DNA of 64,000 bases from an uncultured Saprospiraceae bacterium (GTDB taxonomy: Bacteria; Bacteroidota; Bacteroidia; Chitinophagales; Saprospiraceae). Positions 44,413 to 54,074 of this stretch are shown piece after piece (the first letter of the stretch is position 1; every line of letters begins with the position of its first letter). The notes under the pieces are model-generated. The model had not been told where the DNA came from and did not search any database. It worked only from the letters and a program-made list of their open reading frames with translations. The stretch lies in assembly GCA_937951615.1 (NCBI GenBank), contig CALFBH010000096.1:1-64000 (forward strand). Direction: 5' to 3'. The translations under genes were made by a program, and so were the position numbers.

Positions 44413-44892
44413 TTAGTGTTTGAGTATTTTATACGTGCCGACGAGTTGGTGGTCGGGGGTATAAAATTGTAAAAAATAGACCTGTTCTTCCAGTTGGCTA
44501 GTAGAGACTTGGAGCGAACCATTGATCTTGCTTTCCCACAGTTGCTGCCCGATTGGGTTGATAAGTTTTGCGATAAGCTGCTTACCGGGTTCTAACTGAA
44601 TCTGTAAATAGTCTTTTGTCGGATTCGGATAAATACTGATGTCATAATCTGCTGTACTGATGTCAGTAATCAAAGTGGCACAGTACTCTGGCTGTATAAA
44701 ACCTTGCGTGAGTGTCGTGCTAGCATTGGATAGGGTGGTCGTTTCTATTTGTCCGCCAAGCGTCCAGCATAGACCGATGCCGCCGGGTGTTTCTCCGTGC
44801 ATACCACCATTGGCTAATACTTGCGATTGTAGGGACTGGGCTTGTAGTGTCCATGCACACAAAACGAGGAAGAGAGTAATAATTTTTTTCAT
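44413..44892 (-). CDS. Short secreted protein with T9SS sorting domain
   Basis: This 159-residue protein has a signal peptide (about 1-18), a short N-terminal segment (SQVLANGGMHGETPGGIGLCWTLGG) with a Gly-rich pattern found in small Bacteroidota secreted proteins, and a type A T9SS sorting domain (about 80-159: ISIYPNPTKDYLQI, then VYFLQFYTPD). The mature body is little more than the sorting signal. It lies upstream of the two tail-fibre-like genes on the same strand and might be expressed with them. Role unknown. Confidence 0.82.
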   Translation of the reverse strand: MKKIITLFLVLCAWTLQAQSLQSQVLANGGMHGETPGGIGLCWTLGGQIETTTLSNASTTLTQGFIQPEYCATLITDISTADYDISIYPNPTKDYLQIQLEPGKQLIAKLINPIGQQLWESKINGSLQVSTSQLEEQVYFLQFYTPDHQLVGTYKILKH

Positions 44893-44953
44893 GATATATT
44901 TATTTTGTTATAGTAAGTTACCTTCTTAAAGGTGGTGTGCTTTCTTGTTTTAT

Positions 44954-45529
44954 TCAAAAAAGCCACTCTCCAGAGAGTTGATAACTTCTGGAAGTATTTG
45001 ATAAATTAAGGGTATTAGAAGGGAGAGGGGGCGAATAAATACTCGAAAGCCTTAGGTATCCGCCCGTAACTAGTTCACTATTGACAATACTACCATCGTA
45101 ATCATAAAATTGAATAGTATATAATGTGCTATAGTCAAAATTAATAGGTGAATTAGGTTGATAAGAATAATTACCTGGAGACATAGCTTCAGGATAATAA
45201 GTTGAAGTAAACAAAGTGGTTGTTCCTTGTTTTATAACTAAATAAAGCTCAGGATAGCACCCTCCACTAGCATCCCAACAAGACGGACCATCAGTGTCAG
45301 GAAAATCAGTGAGGTATAATGCTTCAACACGAAAAGCAGAAGGAAGTAATGCGTTTTGGCAATTTTCTCCAATATAACCAGTAGGACATAAACAATTTCC
45401 ATTATTACAGCTTCCTCCATTAAGACAACTTACAAATTCGCATGGGTCTTCATTTGTAAGTTCACATGTAGAAAACAGTAAAATTGAGCCAATAGAAATA
45501 AGTATTAAGTGAAATTGAAAGTTTTTCAT
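44954..45529 (-). CDS. Lipoprotein with an EGF-like domain
   Basis: This 191-residue precursor has a lipoprotein signal (LLFSTC, Cys22) and then a compact EGF-like module with six cysteines in the classic spacing (CEFVSCLNGGSCNNGNCLCPTGYIGENC, residues about 30-58). A C-terminal beta-rich domain of about 130 residues follows, with two further cysteines (SCWDASGGC). EGF modules are rare in bacteria but occur in Bacteroidota surface proteins. A binding role at the surface is likely. It heads the minus-strand group of four surface-protein genes (44954 down to 41896). Confidence 0.82.
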   Translation of the reverse strand: MKNFQFHLILISIGSILLFSTCELTNEDPCEFVSCLNGGSCNNGNCLCPTGYIGENCQNALLPSAFRVEALYLTDFPDTDGPSCWDASGGCYPELYLVIKQGTTTLFTSTYYPEAMSPGNYSYQPNSPINFDYSTLYTIQFYDYDGSIVNSELVTGGYLRLSSIYSPPLPSNTLNLSNTSRSYQLSGEWLF

Positions 45530-45817
45530 AAGTCGAAGATTTTATGGTTAAAAAATATAGGGAGTTACAGGACATTGAACGCCAGTAAAAGTAGTCGATA
45601 AATCATATAAAAAATGAAACAATGTATGAGGTGTGGACATGCCTGTATAGTCTGCTGAAAGCAGCCATTTGATTACATTTACATTTTACTAATGGGAATT
45701 ATAGGTAGGAATAGAGACTTATGGGGAAAAACAAGGGACTTATAGCTTAGGGAAGGAGAATATCGAATATCGAGCAGAGGAATATTGAATGTCGAAGTAG
45801 TAAGGGAACAACAGAAC

Positions 45818-46564
45818 CTAAGAGCGAATGCGCTCTAGCAGTTCATGCTTACGGGTACGCGACACAGGTAATTCCTTCTTGTTTGACATTTTGACACTGC
45901 CGCCATCGCCTTTGATGTATTTGGAGATATGATTGAGGTTGATGACATAAGAATGGTGGATGCGGCAGAAATGATATTTGGCAAGGAGTTGTTCGATTTC
46001 TTTTAGTGGGCGAGAATAGAGGCGGGACTTGGTTTCGGTGCTGAGGTGGACATGCGTATAACTACCATCCGCCTCACAGTAGATAATTTCTTCGGAATCA
46101 ATAAATTCATAACCTTCCTGTATGGGAAAAGCGATGCGTTTTTTTGGGTTGTTGTGGTCAAGATTGTGTTTGAGGGCTTCAAAATGTTGCTTAAAGTAAC
46201 TTTCTGTGCGACGAGCGACCAGTCGGTCGACGGTTTCTGTGAGTTCTTTTTTGCTGATGGGTTTCAGCAGATAACCAATGGCACTGATGCGGAAAGCCTG
46301 TACTGCATAAGCATCGTGAGCAGTCGTGAAGATGACTTCAAAATCAATATTTTCAATCATTTCCAGCATCTCAAAGCCATTCATGCCCGGCATGTCTATA
46401 TCCAGAAAAACTACGTCGGGTTGGTGTTTTCGGATGCTTTTGACGCCTGCGATACCTGATTCGCAAACATCTATAATATTGATGTCAGGGCAATTGACTT
46501 TCAGTCCCTTGATGAGTGTGTCACGGGCTTCTTGTTCGTCGTCTATGATGATGGCTTTGAGCAT
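45818..46564 (-). CDS. LytTR-family response regulator
   Basis: This 248-residue regulator has a receiver domain (about 2-118) with phospho-acceptor Asp55 in VVFLDIDMPG, the acidic pair Asp8-Asp9 and Lys near 107 in LLKPISKKE. A LytTR DNA-binding domain follows (about 145-245: YCEADGSYTHVHL, then FCRIHHSYVINLNHISKY). It pairs naturally with the LytS-type kinase at 47464, although a lipoprotein gene sits between them on the same strand. Targets are not known; the neighbouring surface-protein genes are candidates. The 288-base gap downstream (45530-45817) shows only the short dispersed repeat at 45758-45797. Confidence 0.93.
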   Translation of the reverse strand: MLKAIIIDDEQEARDTLIKGLKVNCPDINIIDVCESGIAGVKSIRKHQPDVVFLDIDMPGMNGFEMLEMIENIDFEVIFTTAHDAYAVQAFRISAIGYLLKPISKKELTETVDRLVARRTESYFKQHFEALKHNLDHNNPKKRIAFPIQEGYEFIDSEEIIYCEADGSYTHVHLSTETKSRLYSRPLKEIEQLLAKYHFCRIHHSYVINLNHISKYIKGDGGSVKMSNKKELPVSRTRKHELLERIRS

Positions 46565-46635
46565 GTTTTTGTAGTGTCGATTGGTTTAGTTGTAAATATA
46601 TGTTTTTTTCTTTTCTATTGATAATTTACGCATGT

Positions 46636-47445
46636 TTAATCTCTGTTTCCATTACATCTGCCAATGACTCTTCCAAATAAAAAATCATCAACAGTGTGCC
46701 AGAATTCGTCTCCACAATCGGGGTCAGCACCCAAGTCACCGCCATCAATATTGTCAATACAGGTGTCGTGTTCAAGACAGTCTAAGCCCCATGCTTCGGT
46801 AAGTCGTTGCCACCAATTGTCAGCACAACTTCTTCCACATCTTCCTTTGCATTTCGGGCCGCCTGCCTTTCTATCATACGGTGGTAGTATATTGCCATGT
46901 CGGTCATCGTATTCAATGGCATAGCGTTTTCCTTTTTTTACACAAGTTAATCCATCTCTGCGAAGGGATTCAGTGTCAGCATTTTTTGTCGGGTATATAT
47001 AGTTTTGCGGTGCTTGTGACCAGTATTCTGACAACATTAAAATCGTATTTTCTAATAAAGTGAAAGAGAATATTTTTTCATCGTCAGAGCGCGTAGCGAG
47101 TGTATAAGCAAAATGTTCCGACCAGTACATCAGCGCATTCTTTTGACTTTCCGTTAGTTTGGCATTATGACCATCTAGTTCAATCCGCAAATCATCATAA
47201 GACACGAGGGCTTCGAGCATATATTCGTCAATTTCAAATTTTAGGAATTGTGCGTCGCCTTTATCTAATATTTCATAATTCATAAGATGATTTTTTATAC
47301 TGGTTTGCCCCCGAATCATTTTATGGTTGTGAATTTGTATGCCAAGCTGTTTTTGCAGCTTACTCAGTGGTTTTTGACTGCATGGTAAAACTGTCGTTAT
47401 CAATAATAGACATAATGTTATGGTATTAAATAGTCGACGTTTCAT
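46636..47445 (-). CDS. Phospholipase A2-like lipoprotein
   Basis: This 269-residue precursor has a lipoprotein-type signal ending VLPC (Cys22) and an N-terminal region of about 175 residues with no recognised domain. The C-terminal Cys-rich segment resembles the catalytic helix of secreted phospholipases A2: CKGRCGRSCADNWW, then DCLEHDTC with His226-Asp227, followed by Asp-rich sequence. In sPLA2 the motif is CCxxHDxC with a catalytic His, and a Gly-rich calcium loop precedes it; here the first Cys pair is Asp-Cys. The call is by motif only and could be a structural mimic. It lies between the kinase and regulator genes of a two-component system, 18 bases after the kinase. Confidence 0.6.
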   Translation of the reverse strand: MKRRLFNTITLCLLLITTVLPCSQKPLSKLQKQLGIQIHNHKMIRGQTSIKNHLMNYEILDKGDAQFLKFEIDEYMLEALVSYDDLRIELDGHNAKLTESQKNALMYWSEHFAYTLATRSDDEKIFSFTLLENTILMLSEYWSQAPQNYIYPTKNADTESLRRDGLTCVKKGKRYAIEYDDRHGNILPPYDRKAGGPKCKGRCGRSCADNWWQRLTEAWGLDCLEHDTCIDNIDGGDLGADPDCGDEFWHTVDDFLFGRVIGRCNGNRD

Positions 47446-47463
47446 AGGATTCTTTTTAGTGTA

Positions 47464-49389
47464 TTAATGGATAGTAAGAGGAAAAAATACTTCTATTCGA
47501 GTGCCTTGTGCCGTTTTATGCTTATCGGTTTTATCCTTGATGCTTATCAAAATTGCTTCACCAATAAGTTTACTGTATTGCTCAATCCTGTTTTGTGCAA
47601 TGCGCATCCCAAAAGAGGATTCTTTTTGGGTGTGGGTGCTTGTTTGGGAACTGGCTTGTCGTCCTATTCCATTATCATCTATGGCGCAAACAATCTTGTT
47701 TTCTTTCTGATAGACTTCAAGGCATAGTTTTTTGTCACCTGTTTTAGGGCGCAGCCCATGATGAATCGCATTTTCGAGATAAGGCTGAAAAACAAGCGGC
47801 GGAACGTCTAAAGTATCGGGATCTATGTTGTCTTTTATGCTTATTTCATACGAGAAAGATTGGTCAAAACGTAAGGCTTCCATTTTTAGGTATAATTCAC
47901 TAACGGCAAGTTCTGCTTCTAATGTGATGACTTGTTTTTCTGAATATTCTAATGTGGAGCGGATCAATTGAGCAAAATATTGCAAATATTCACCAGCCCG
48001 ATTATTTTGTCTCTTTTCAATCAATCCGCGAATAGAAGTCAGGCAATTAAAAATAAAATGTGGATTGAGTTGTGCTTTGAGAGCTTTGAGTTCTGTGCTG
48101 ACGAGTTCCCGTTCTACTCGGGTTTTGCCTTCTTGGGTGAGTCGGGTTTTATAACCAAGTGCTGTTGAAAAACAGAGAAACTCGACTAACATACTTATTC
48201 GCATGATGCCAACCTGATTGTATTCGAAGCCAAATATAAAGTAGATATTTAAACCGATGTCAGCCCAGAATGTTGCTAATGCTCCCAATATGAGTATCAA
48301 AGTACCACACAAGAAAAGGTAAGATAATTTGGTGCCGTTTTTGAGTAGCAGAAAAATGATTGGAACTGTAAAAAAGAGTAATATTCGCCGTAGCTGAATA
48401 TAGGTGTCATGTACAGTATGATATTCATGAAATATACTTAAAAGTATATGAATTATTAAAGCAAAGAAAATTAGTGATGCTAGAAGAGAAATAGTTCGTT
48501 TCATTGCTTTTTTTACAGGGCTGTCAAATTCTATAACAGATTGAGCAAATAAGCCATATAGTAGAATAATAGAATAAGTGATGGGCGGCTCAAATAAGAA
48601 ATACCATTCAAGTATGTTTGAAAACAAAATGTGTTGTGTCCAGTCTTTTTCATAGCTTTGCAAAAAATATAAACTTACTACTAATAAGTAAAGAGCGTAA
48701 TAAAGATAGGATTTGTCTTTGTGCAGTAAAAATTGCAAAAAGGTAAATATGGATAAAAAGAAAGCAATATTAATGAAGATAAGTTCAAAAATTCGGGCAA
48801 ATGAATTATTCAATTCACTGGTTTCAAATGTTTTATGGTTCAAACTTTTAACCAAAACAGGAAGAGGACAATAAATGAAGTATCTGCGATGTTTAATAAA
48901 TAATTCTATCTGTTCGCCTGGCAGTAATTCAAATTGGAAACAATTATTGGCGAGTAAAAAATTTCTGTCTGTAGTATTGACTAGTTCACCGGTCTTTGTT
49001 CTAGTGATTCTTCCGTTCTGAATAATGTGTACTTCATAAACGTGACTTTTATAAACTTCCATTACCCAGTTTTTGGTAGTAGTAGTTTTGTTTTGTACTG
49101 TAGTATGCCACCAGTAAGAATGAAAAGATTCAAGAGATTTTCTCGCTTTACATTTGTACATTTGCTTCAAATCAGCCGCACTACCTTTATTAAATTGCTG
49201 GCGTACTTCATCTAAGGTCAAGTCATTGTTTTCATCAATAAGCGTATGTATGTGTTCAATCGAATTGACCTCATCCAACAAAATATTAGGCTGAAAACCA
49301 CCCACTTCATTTTGGGCAAAAGCTCCTAAGTACATACAGCAAAACGGTATGATAAAACAAATTTTTCGGATTAAATATCGGGGCGTCAT
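47464..49389 (-). CDS. LytS-type sensor histidine kinase with 7TM-DISM sensor
   Basis: This 641-residue membrane kinase has a signal peptide (about 1-25) and an extracellular beta-sandwich sensor domain (7TMR-DISMED2 type, about 30-185, with WWHTTVQNKTTTTKNWVMEV). Seven predicted membrane helices follow (about 195-400), then a His_kinase domain with the phospho-accepting LNPHFIFNCL motif (near 440) and a HATPase domain (N-box FQPYLENAIHHGL, G-box DDNGIGR). DISM sensors often bind carbohydrates. Its cognate regulator is the LytTR protein at 45818. Confidence 0.93.
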   Translation of the reverse strand: MTPRYLIRKICFIIPFCCMYLGAFAQNEVGGFQPNILLDEVNSIEHIHTLIDENNDLTLDEVRQQFNKGSAADLKQMYKCKARKSLESFHSYWWHTTVQNKTTTTKNWVMEVYKSHVYEVHIIQNGRITRTKTGELVNTTDRNFLLANNCFQFELLPGEQIELFIKHRRYFIYCPLPVLVKSLNHKTFETSELNNSFARIFELIFINIAFFLSIFTFLQFLLHKDKSYLYYALYLLVVSLYFLQSYEKDWTQHILFSNILEWYFLFEPPITYSIILLYGLFAQSVIEFDSPVKKAMKRTISLLASLIFFALIIHILLSIFHEYHTVHDTYIQLRRILLFFTVPIIFLLLKNGTKLSYLFLCGTLILILGALATFWADIGLNIYFIFGFEYNQVGIMRISMLVEFLCFSTALGYKTRLTQEGKTRVERELVSTELKALKAQLNPHFIFNCLTSIRGLIEKRQNNRAGEYLQYFAQLIRSTLEYSEKQVITLEAELAVSELYLKMEALRFDQSFSYEISIKDNIDPDTLDVPPLVFQPYLENAIHHGLRPKTGDKKLCLEVYQKENKIVCAIDDNGIGRQASSQTSTHTQKESSFGMRIAQNRIEQYSKLIGEAILISIKDKTDKHKTAQGTRIEVFFPLTIH

Positions 49390-49398
49390 AGTGAAGTA

Positions 49399-50469
49399 TT
49401 ATTTTACCAAAAATCTTTCCACCACACGCTCATCACCCACCTGCAATTCACAGAAATAAATACCTGTTTCAAAAGCCAATCCACTGAGCAAAACTCTGTG
49501 TAGGACTGCCGCTTGTGCTTCGTCGATCAGGCTATGGACTAGTCGCCCTTGCGTATCAAAAATGCGTAAAGCAACTTGCTTTGGTGCGTCTAGTTGATAG
49601 CTGATGACAGAATTGGGTGTAGCTGGATTGGGATAAATTTGCAAGCCAAAAGTTGGTGTTTCTGCGTTAGTAATGTCGACAGGTTGAAAGCCGATAAACG
49701 TGACGAGATCGCTGCCGCTGTTCGGGATGGCGAGTGTGTCGATACTTTTTGCATAACAAATATCAGCTGGATTGCTGAGTCCGGGCGCGGTGATAACTTC
49801 GCTCATGCTGAAATCAGAATTATATCGTGTAATGCGTTGTGGACTCCAGGAAGCGATATAGAAATTGCCAGAATTATCATTGTCAATGCCGTCAATATTG
49901 CCGAGACCGGTGGTTTCCAATGTGGTCATTTGATAGCTAACTGGATCGACAGCTTTAATCTTTGCATTGCTGCCCCAAGTGACAAATATTAGTCGGTTAT
50001 TATCTGCATCATAGACCATGCCATTGGGCGTTTCGACTGTATTGCTGACAATGACTTGCTGGCTTGGATTGCTGAAATCACTGACATCAATTTCGTGAAT
50101 TTTGTCGGTGCCAAAATCAGTTACATAGATTTTGGATAGTCCATCATTTGCCATGCCATTCAGGAAACCTGCGCCTGGGATGCTGATACTCATGACTTCC
50201 ATTCCAGTCGTGAGATCGTAGCCTCTGACCTGACTGTTTTTAATGGCAAAAAGTGTATTGCCCATGACTTCCATACCATAATTGGCGGATGCACCGCTAC
50301 CAAAAAAACTGAGGCTGCCGTCATAGTTTATAGAAATAATATTGCTATTATTGGAGACTAAGAAGCGTTGATTCGCTTCATCGTATTCTACACTTTCTAT
50401 CGTGTTTAAGGATTGGGCGAAAGCCCCGAAAGTACAGCAAATAAGGATTAAAGTTAGTAGGTTTTTCAT
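49399..50469 (-). CDS. Secreted NHL/SMP-30-like beta-propeller with T9SS domain
   Basis: This 356-residue protein starts at the ATG at 50469 (MKNLLTLILICC, signal peptide ending AFAQ). The frame extends to 50535 but without a sensible N-terminus. The body has six-bladed propeller repeats of NHL/SMP-30 type (NGMANDGLSKIYVTDFGTDKIHEID, then NGMVYDADNNRLIFVTW, and DGIDNDNSGNFYIASW). The last 80 residues are a type A T9SS sorting domain (LQIYPNPATPNSVISY, then GIYFCELQVGDERVVERF). It is 10 bases upstream of the kinase gene on the same strand, so it may be the first gene of the kinase-regulator transcript. Confidence 0.86.
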   Translation of the reverse strand: MKNLLTLILICCTFGAFAQSLNTIESVEYDEANQRFLVSNNSNIISINYDGSLSFFGSGASANYGMEVMGNTLFAIKNSQVRGYDLTTGMEVMSISIPGAGFLNGMANDGLSKIYVTDFGTDKIHEIDVSDFSNPSQQVIVSNTVETPNGMVYDADNNRLIFVTWGSNAKIKAVDPVSYQMTTLETTGLGNIDGIDNDNSGNFYIASWSPQRITRYNSDFSMSEVITAPGLSNPADICYAKSIDTLAIPNSGSDLVTFIGFQPVDITNAETPTFGLQIYPNPATPNSVISYQLDAPKQVALRIFDTQGRLVHSLIDEAQAAVLHRVLLSGLAFETGIYFCELQVGDERVVERFLVK

Positions 50470-50534
50470 GATCTTTTTTGTGTTGATGTGTTGTCGTGTT
50501 GTCGTGTTGATGCCTTTTCGCCCAAATAAATTCA

Positions 50535-50771
50535 TTGGCTACCATACTGAATCGTGTCTATGACACTTGACCAGTTAATCCACCGATGAGATAGCGACGG
50601 ACTACTATTTGGTAGCGTGGAAATTTAAAGGGTGTTCGATTAAAGTATGGAATAGTCGGCAGACGAAGAATTTTATGAAAATTGGTGATTTATCCCTTTA
50701 GATATGCCGTATTTCTAAGCGAATTCGTCTGACGACAACGGAGTTTACTCAATCATACTTTAGTCGAACAC
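50535..50771. repeat. Repeat-filled gap upstream of the propeller gene
   Basis: Positions 50535-50570 match part of the dispersed repeat at 13350-13410 (ggctacc, cgtgtctatgacactt). Positions 50632-50771 form an element of about 140 bases whose 18-base ends (gtgttcgattaaagtatg, and catactttagtcgaacac at 50754-50771) are inverted repeats with one mismatch. Short gttgtcgtgttgatgtg repeats occur at 50476-50510 and 50819-50850, and similar ones near 39966-39990. Positions 50875-50920 resemble 44307-44355. No gene is visible in 50470-50975. Confidence 0.6.
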
Positions 50772-50975
50772 TACCGGAATTTATTCCTACACGTTAAAAG
50801 GTTTTTCATGATTTTGGTTGCGTTGTCGTATTGATGTGTTGTCGTGTTTTTTGAAAAATTGAAATTGCTACTGCCTCCGCTCGCCTCTAGCTCCTGAAGG
50901 AGAATCTGCCCGCAGGTGTTGTAATTGAAACTGCTATTGATACTGATACTGATTCTGCCACTGAAACTGCCACTG

Positions 50976-53093
50976 CTAAAACTTCATACTCAAATTGACT
51001 CTGTTTCGTTTGATATCAACTTCCATGACTTTTACTTCGACATGCTGATGCAATTTAACAATATCATTTGGGTCTTTTACAAATTTGTTCGCCAATTGAG
51101 AAATATGTACCAGCCCGTCTTGCTTGACGCCAATATCGACAAAGCAGCCAAAATTGGTAATATTGGTCACAATGCCAGGGACAATCATGCCTTCATGTAC
51201 ATCCTCGATGCTTTTAATGCCTTCGGAAAAAGAGAAAGTCTGTGCTGCACCGCGTGGATCGAGTCCGGGTTTTGCCAATTCTTGTACAATATCTTTCAGC
51301 GTTGGCAAACCAGTGGTTTCGGTGACGTATTGTTGGATATTGATTTGCTTACGCAAATGTTCTTGCTCAATAAGGTCGGCAACGGAGCAATTGAGGTCTT
51401 TAGCCATTTGTTTTACAATAGCATAACTTTCTGGATGAACAGCACTGTTGTCCAATGGATTTTTAGCGTCCCGAATGCGCAAAAAACCAGCACATTGCTC
51501 ATAGGCTTTTGCACCCATGCGTGGCACTTTTTTGATGGCTGAACGAGACCGAAAGGGGCCATTGTCTGAGCGAAAATCTACGATGTTTTGGGCGAGCTTG
51601 GGACCAAGACCTGAAACATAAGTCAGCAAATGCTTACTGGCAGTATTCAAGTTGATGCCAACTCGATTCACGGAACTTTCTACGACTTCATCTAGTTTTT
51701 TCTTTAGTGAATTTTGATCGACATCGTGCTGATATTGTCCGACGCCAATAGATTTGGCATCTATTTTTACCAGTTCTGCCAATGGATCCATCAGTCGCCG
51801 ACCAATAGAGACTGCACCGCGCACGGTTATGTCTTTGTTTGGAAATTCTTCCCGCGCTACTGCGGAGGCTGAGTAAATAGATGCCCCATTTTCACTAACC
51901 ATAAAGACTTGTACATCTCGTCCGAAATCAGCTTCTTTGACTAGTGTTTCTGTCTCCCGACTTGCCGTTCCATTGCCAATAGCAATCGCATCAATTTTGT
52001 ATTTGCCCGCCAGGTGAACCAGATCGCCCATTGCATGATGATAATCTTTCTGTGGTGGATGCGGATAAATAGCAGTGTTATAAATCAACTCGCCCTGCTC
52101 ATTCAAGCAAACGACCTTGCAGCCCGACCGAAAACCGGGATCAATAGCCAAGACCCGTTTTTGCCCAAGCGGAGAAGCGAGCAGCAATTGTCGCAAATTT
52201 TCTGCAAAAACCCGAATGGCTTCTTCATCAGCTTTTGCTTTTGAGCTGTTCCGAAATTCGGTTTCGATAGAGGGCTGTAGCAGGCGTTTATAACTGTCTT
52301 TTATTGCAATTTCTACCTGTTCGGCAGCAGCAGAATTATTTTTTACAAAAATACGATCCAGTATATCCAAAGCATCGTCTTCGTCAGGTGCAATGCCTAC
52401 GCGCAGAATGCCTTCTTCTTCGCCACGACGAATAGCCAAGAGGCGGTGCGATGGGCATTTGTGTAAAGGCTCTTCAAACTTGAAATAATCTCTAAATTTC
52501 TCACCTTCTTCTTCTTTTCCTTTGACCAGTTTGGCGGTCACTTGGGCATTGCGCTCAAATTGATAACGGACTTTATTTCGCGCCAGCGTGTTTTCATTCA
52601 CCCATTCTGCTATGATGTCGCGTGCGCCCTGCAAGGCTTCTTCTATATTTTCTACGCCATTTTTCAAAAAAGATTTTGCCCGATATTCCACATCATTTTC
52701 ACGTTGCTCTATCAGGACTTTTGCTAGCGGTTCGAGTCCTTTTTCGCGGGCTTTGGTCGCACGGGTTTTGCGCTTGCGCTTATATGGTAAATACAAATCT
52801 TCCAACTGCGTTAGCGTATCGGCTTGTTCAATTTTTTTGCGGAGTGCATCGGTGAGATTGCCTTGTTCTTCAATGGTTTGTAAAATTGTCGCACGTCGTT
52901 TATCTATCTCGATTAGCTTGTTTAACAAATCGCGAATGTCGGCGATTTGTACCTCGTCAAGACTGCCTGTCATCTCCTTACGGTAACGGGCAATAAAAGG
53001 AACAGTTGCGCCTTCTTCGAGTAAGGCAATGGTGTTTTCAACATTGCGAGGACGAATGGAAAGGCTTTGAGCGATCTTGGATGTATGGGACAT
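50976..53093 (-). CDS. tex: Tex-family S1 RNA-binding protein
   Basis: This cytosolic nucleic-acid-binding protein is related to transcription-coupled processes and to eukaryotic Spt6. The 705-residue protein has the Tex N-terminal helical domain (VPFIARYRKEMTGSLDE), a YqgF/RNase-H-like domain (VLAIDPGFRSGCKVV near residue 315), helix-hairpin-helix motifs (YVSGLGPKLAQNIVDFR near 488) and a C-terminal S1 domain (GMIVPGIVTNITNFGCFVDIG near 632). The protein ends right after the S1 fold, so it is a little shorter than the Escherichia coli relative. Large open frames on the opposite strand are shadows. Confidence 0.95.
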   Translation of the reverse strand: MSHTSKIAQSLSIRPRNVENTIALLEEGATVPFIARYRKEMTGSLDEVQIADIRDLLNKLIEIDKRRATILQTIEEQGNLTDALRKKIEQADTLTQLEDLYLPYKRKRKTRATKAREKGLEPLAKVLIEQRENDVEYRAKSFLKNGVENIEEALQGARDIIAEWVNENTLARNKVRYQFERNAQVTAKLVKGKEEEGEKFRDYFKFEEPLHKCPSHRLLAIRRGEEEGILRVGIAPDEDDALDILDRIFVKNNSAAAEQVEIAIKDSYKRLLQPSIETEFRNSSKAKADEEAIRVFAENLRQLLLASPLGQKRVLAIDPGFRSGCKVVCLNEQGELIYNTAIYPHPPQKDYHHAMGDLVHLAGKYKIDAIAIGNGTASRETETLVKEADFGRDVQVFMVSENGASIYSASAVAREEFPNKDITVRGAVSIGRRLMDPLAELVKIDAKSIGVGQYQHDVDQNSLKKKLDEVVESSVNRVGINLNTASKHLLTYVSGLGPKLAQNIVDFRSDNGPFRSRSAIKKVPRMGAKAYEQCAGFLRIRDAKNPLDNSAVHPESYAIVKQMAKDLNCSVADLIEQEHLRKQINIQQYVTETTGLPTLKDIVQELAKPGLDPRGAAQTFSFSEGIKSIEDVHEGMIVPGIVTNITNFGCFVDIGVKQDGLVHISQLANKFVKDPNDIVKLHQHVEVKVMEVDIKRNRVNLSMKF

Positions 53094-53242
53094 GGACTGA
53101 TTGGTTTATATCGTAATTTTTTTGTATCTTTATAGAAGCTTATAAAAAGTACTAAAAATTTGCCGAGTTTAAAAACTGGCACAAGTATTGTCTTACTAAG
53201 CTTTATAACTGCAAAATAAAAAAAGTTTCATCTTTCTTTTCC

Positions 53243-53276
53243 GGTCTTGAATGTTTAATCATTCAGGACCTTTTTT
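53243..53276 (+). terminator. Hairpin with T-run between tex and thiG
   Basis: GGTCTTGAATG-N6-CATTCAGGACC forms an 11-base stem with one G-T pair, followed by TTTTTT on the plus strand. On the minus strand, which carries thiG, the stem is preceded by A-rich sequence and lacks a good T-run, so its ability to end thiG transcription is uncertain. Confidence 0.45.
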
Positions 53277-53297
53277 ATGCTATAATTTCTTGGATTT

Positions 53298-54074
53298 TTA
53301 ATCGTCGAGAAAAGCAGTCAGCGGGCTACTCGCATGAGCCTGATTAGAGGCTTTCGCCAATTTAGCTTCAAAAGCGATTCGTCCAGCTTCCACGGCTAGT
53401 TTAAATGCTTTTCCCATTTGTACGGGATCTGGAGAAACTGCAATGGCAGTATTCACCAATACAGCATCCGCTCCCATTTCGAGTGCTTCAGCAGCGTGAG
53501 AAGGTGCGCCGATACCAGCATCTACCACGACCGGCACATTGCTTTGCTCAATAATGATGCGAAGGAAATCGCGGGAAGCCAAACCCTTATTGCTACCAAT
53601 AGGAGAACCCAAAGGCATGACCGCATGAGTGCCAACTTCTTCCAGCCTTTTACATAAGACTGGATCGGCATGAACATAAGGCAATACAATGAAACCCAAT
53701 TTGACTAATTCCTCAGCTGCTTTGAGTGTTTCTATAGGATCGGGCATCAGGTATTTTGGATCGGGATGGATTTCGAGTTTGAGCCAGTTGGTTTCCAGGG
53801 CTTCGCGGGCTAGTTGAGCAGCAAAAATAGCTTCCTTCGCATTTCGTACACCTGATGTGTTGGGCAATAAAGCAAACTGTTCGTGCTGCAAATGCTGCAA
53901 CAAATCGTCCTGCTTGTTTTGCGCATCCACGCGCCGCAGGGCTACCGTCACCAATTCCGAACCGGAAGCCAGCAAAGCATCTCGCATTTGCTCATTTGAA
54001 CTAAATTTTCCTGTACCTGTAAAGAGACGGGATTGGAAAGTTTTACCCGCAATTATCAGCTTATTGTCTGCCAT
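53298..54074 (-). CDS. thiG: Thiazole synthase ThiG
   Basis: This enzyme forms the thiazole phosphate ring of thiamine from deoxyxylulose phosphate, dehydroglycine and ThiS thiocarboxylate. The 258-residue (beta/alpha)8 barrel shows the family motifs [56 protein letters not shown] and [32 protein letters not shown]. The Schiff-base Lys lies in LKLEIHPD. It stands alone, 20 kb from thiS and thiC, and I see no TPP riboswitch in its 448-base upstream gap. A TACCTTTG -7-like box on the minus strand (54292-54299) may be its promoter. Confidence 0.96.
   Translation of the reverse strand: MADNKLIIAGKTFQSRLFTGTGKFSSNEQMRDALLASGSELVTVALRRVDAQNKQDDLLQHLQHEQFALLPNTSGVRNAKEAIFAAQLAREALETNWLKLEIHPDPKYLMPDPIETLKAAEELVKLGFIVLPYVHADPVLCKRLEEVGTHAVMPLGSPIGSNKGLASRDFLRIIIEQSNVPVVVDAGIGAPSHAAEALEMGADAVLVNTAIAVSPDPVQMGKAFKLAVEAGRIAFEAKLAKASNQAHASSPLTAFLDD

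Noticed and set aside
50925-51542. 205-codon frame opposite tex
   Set aside because: It is antisense to the S1 and HhH region of tex; its composition reflects complementary codons.
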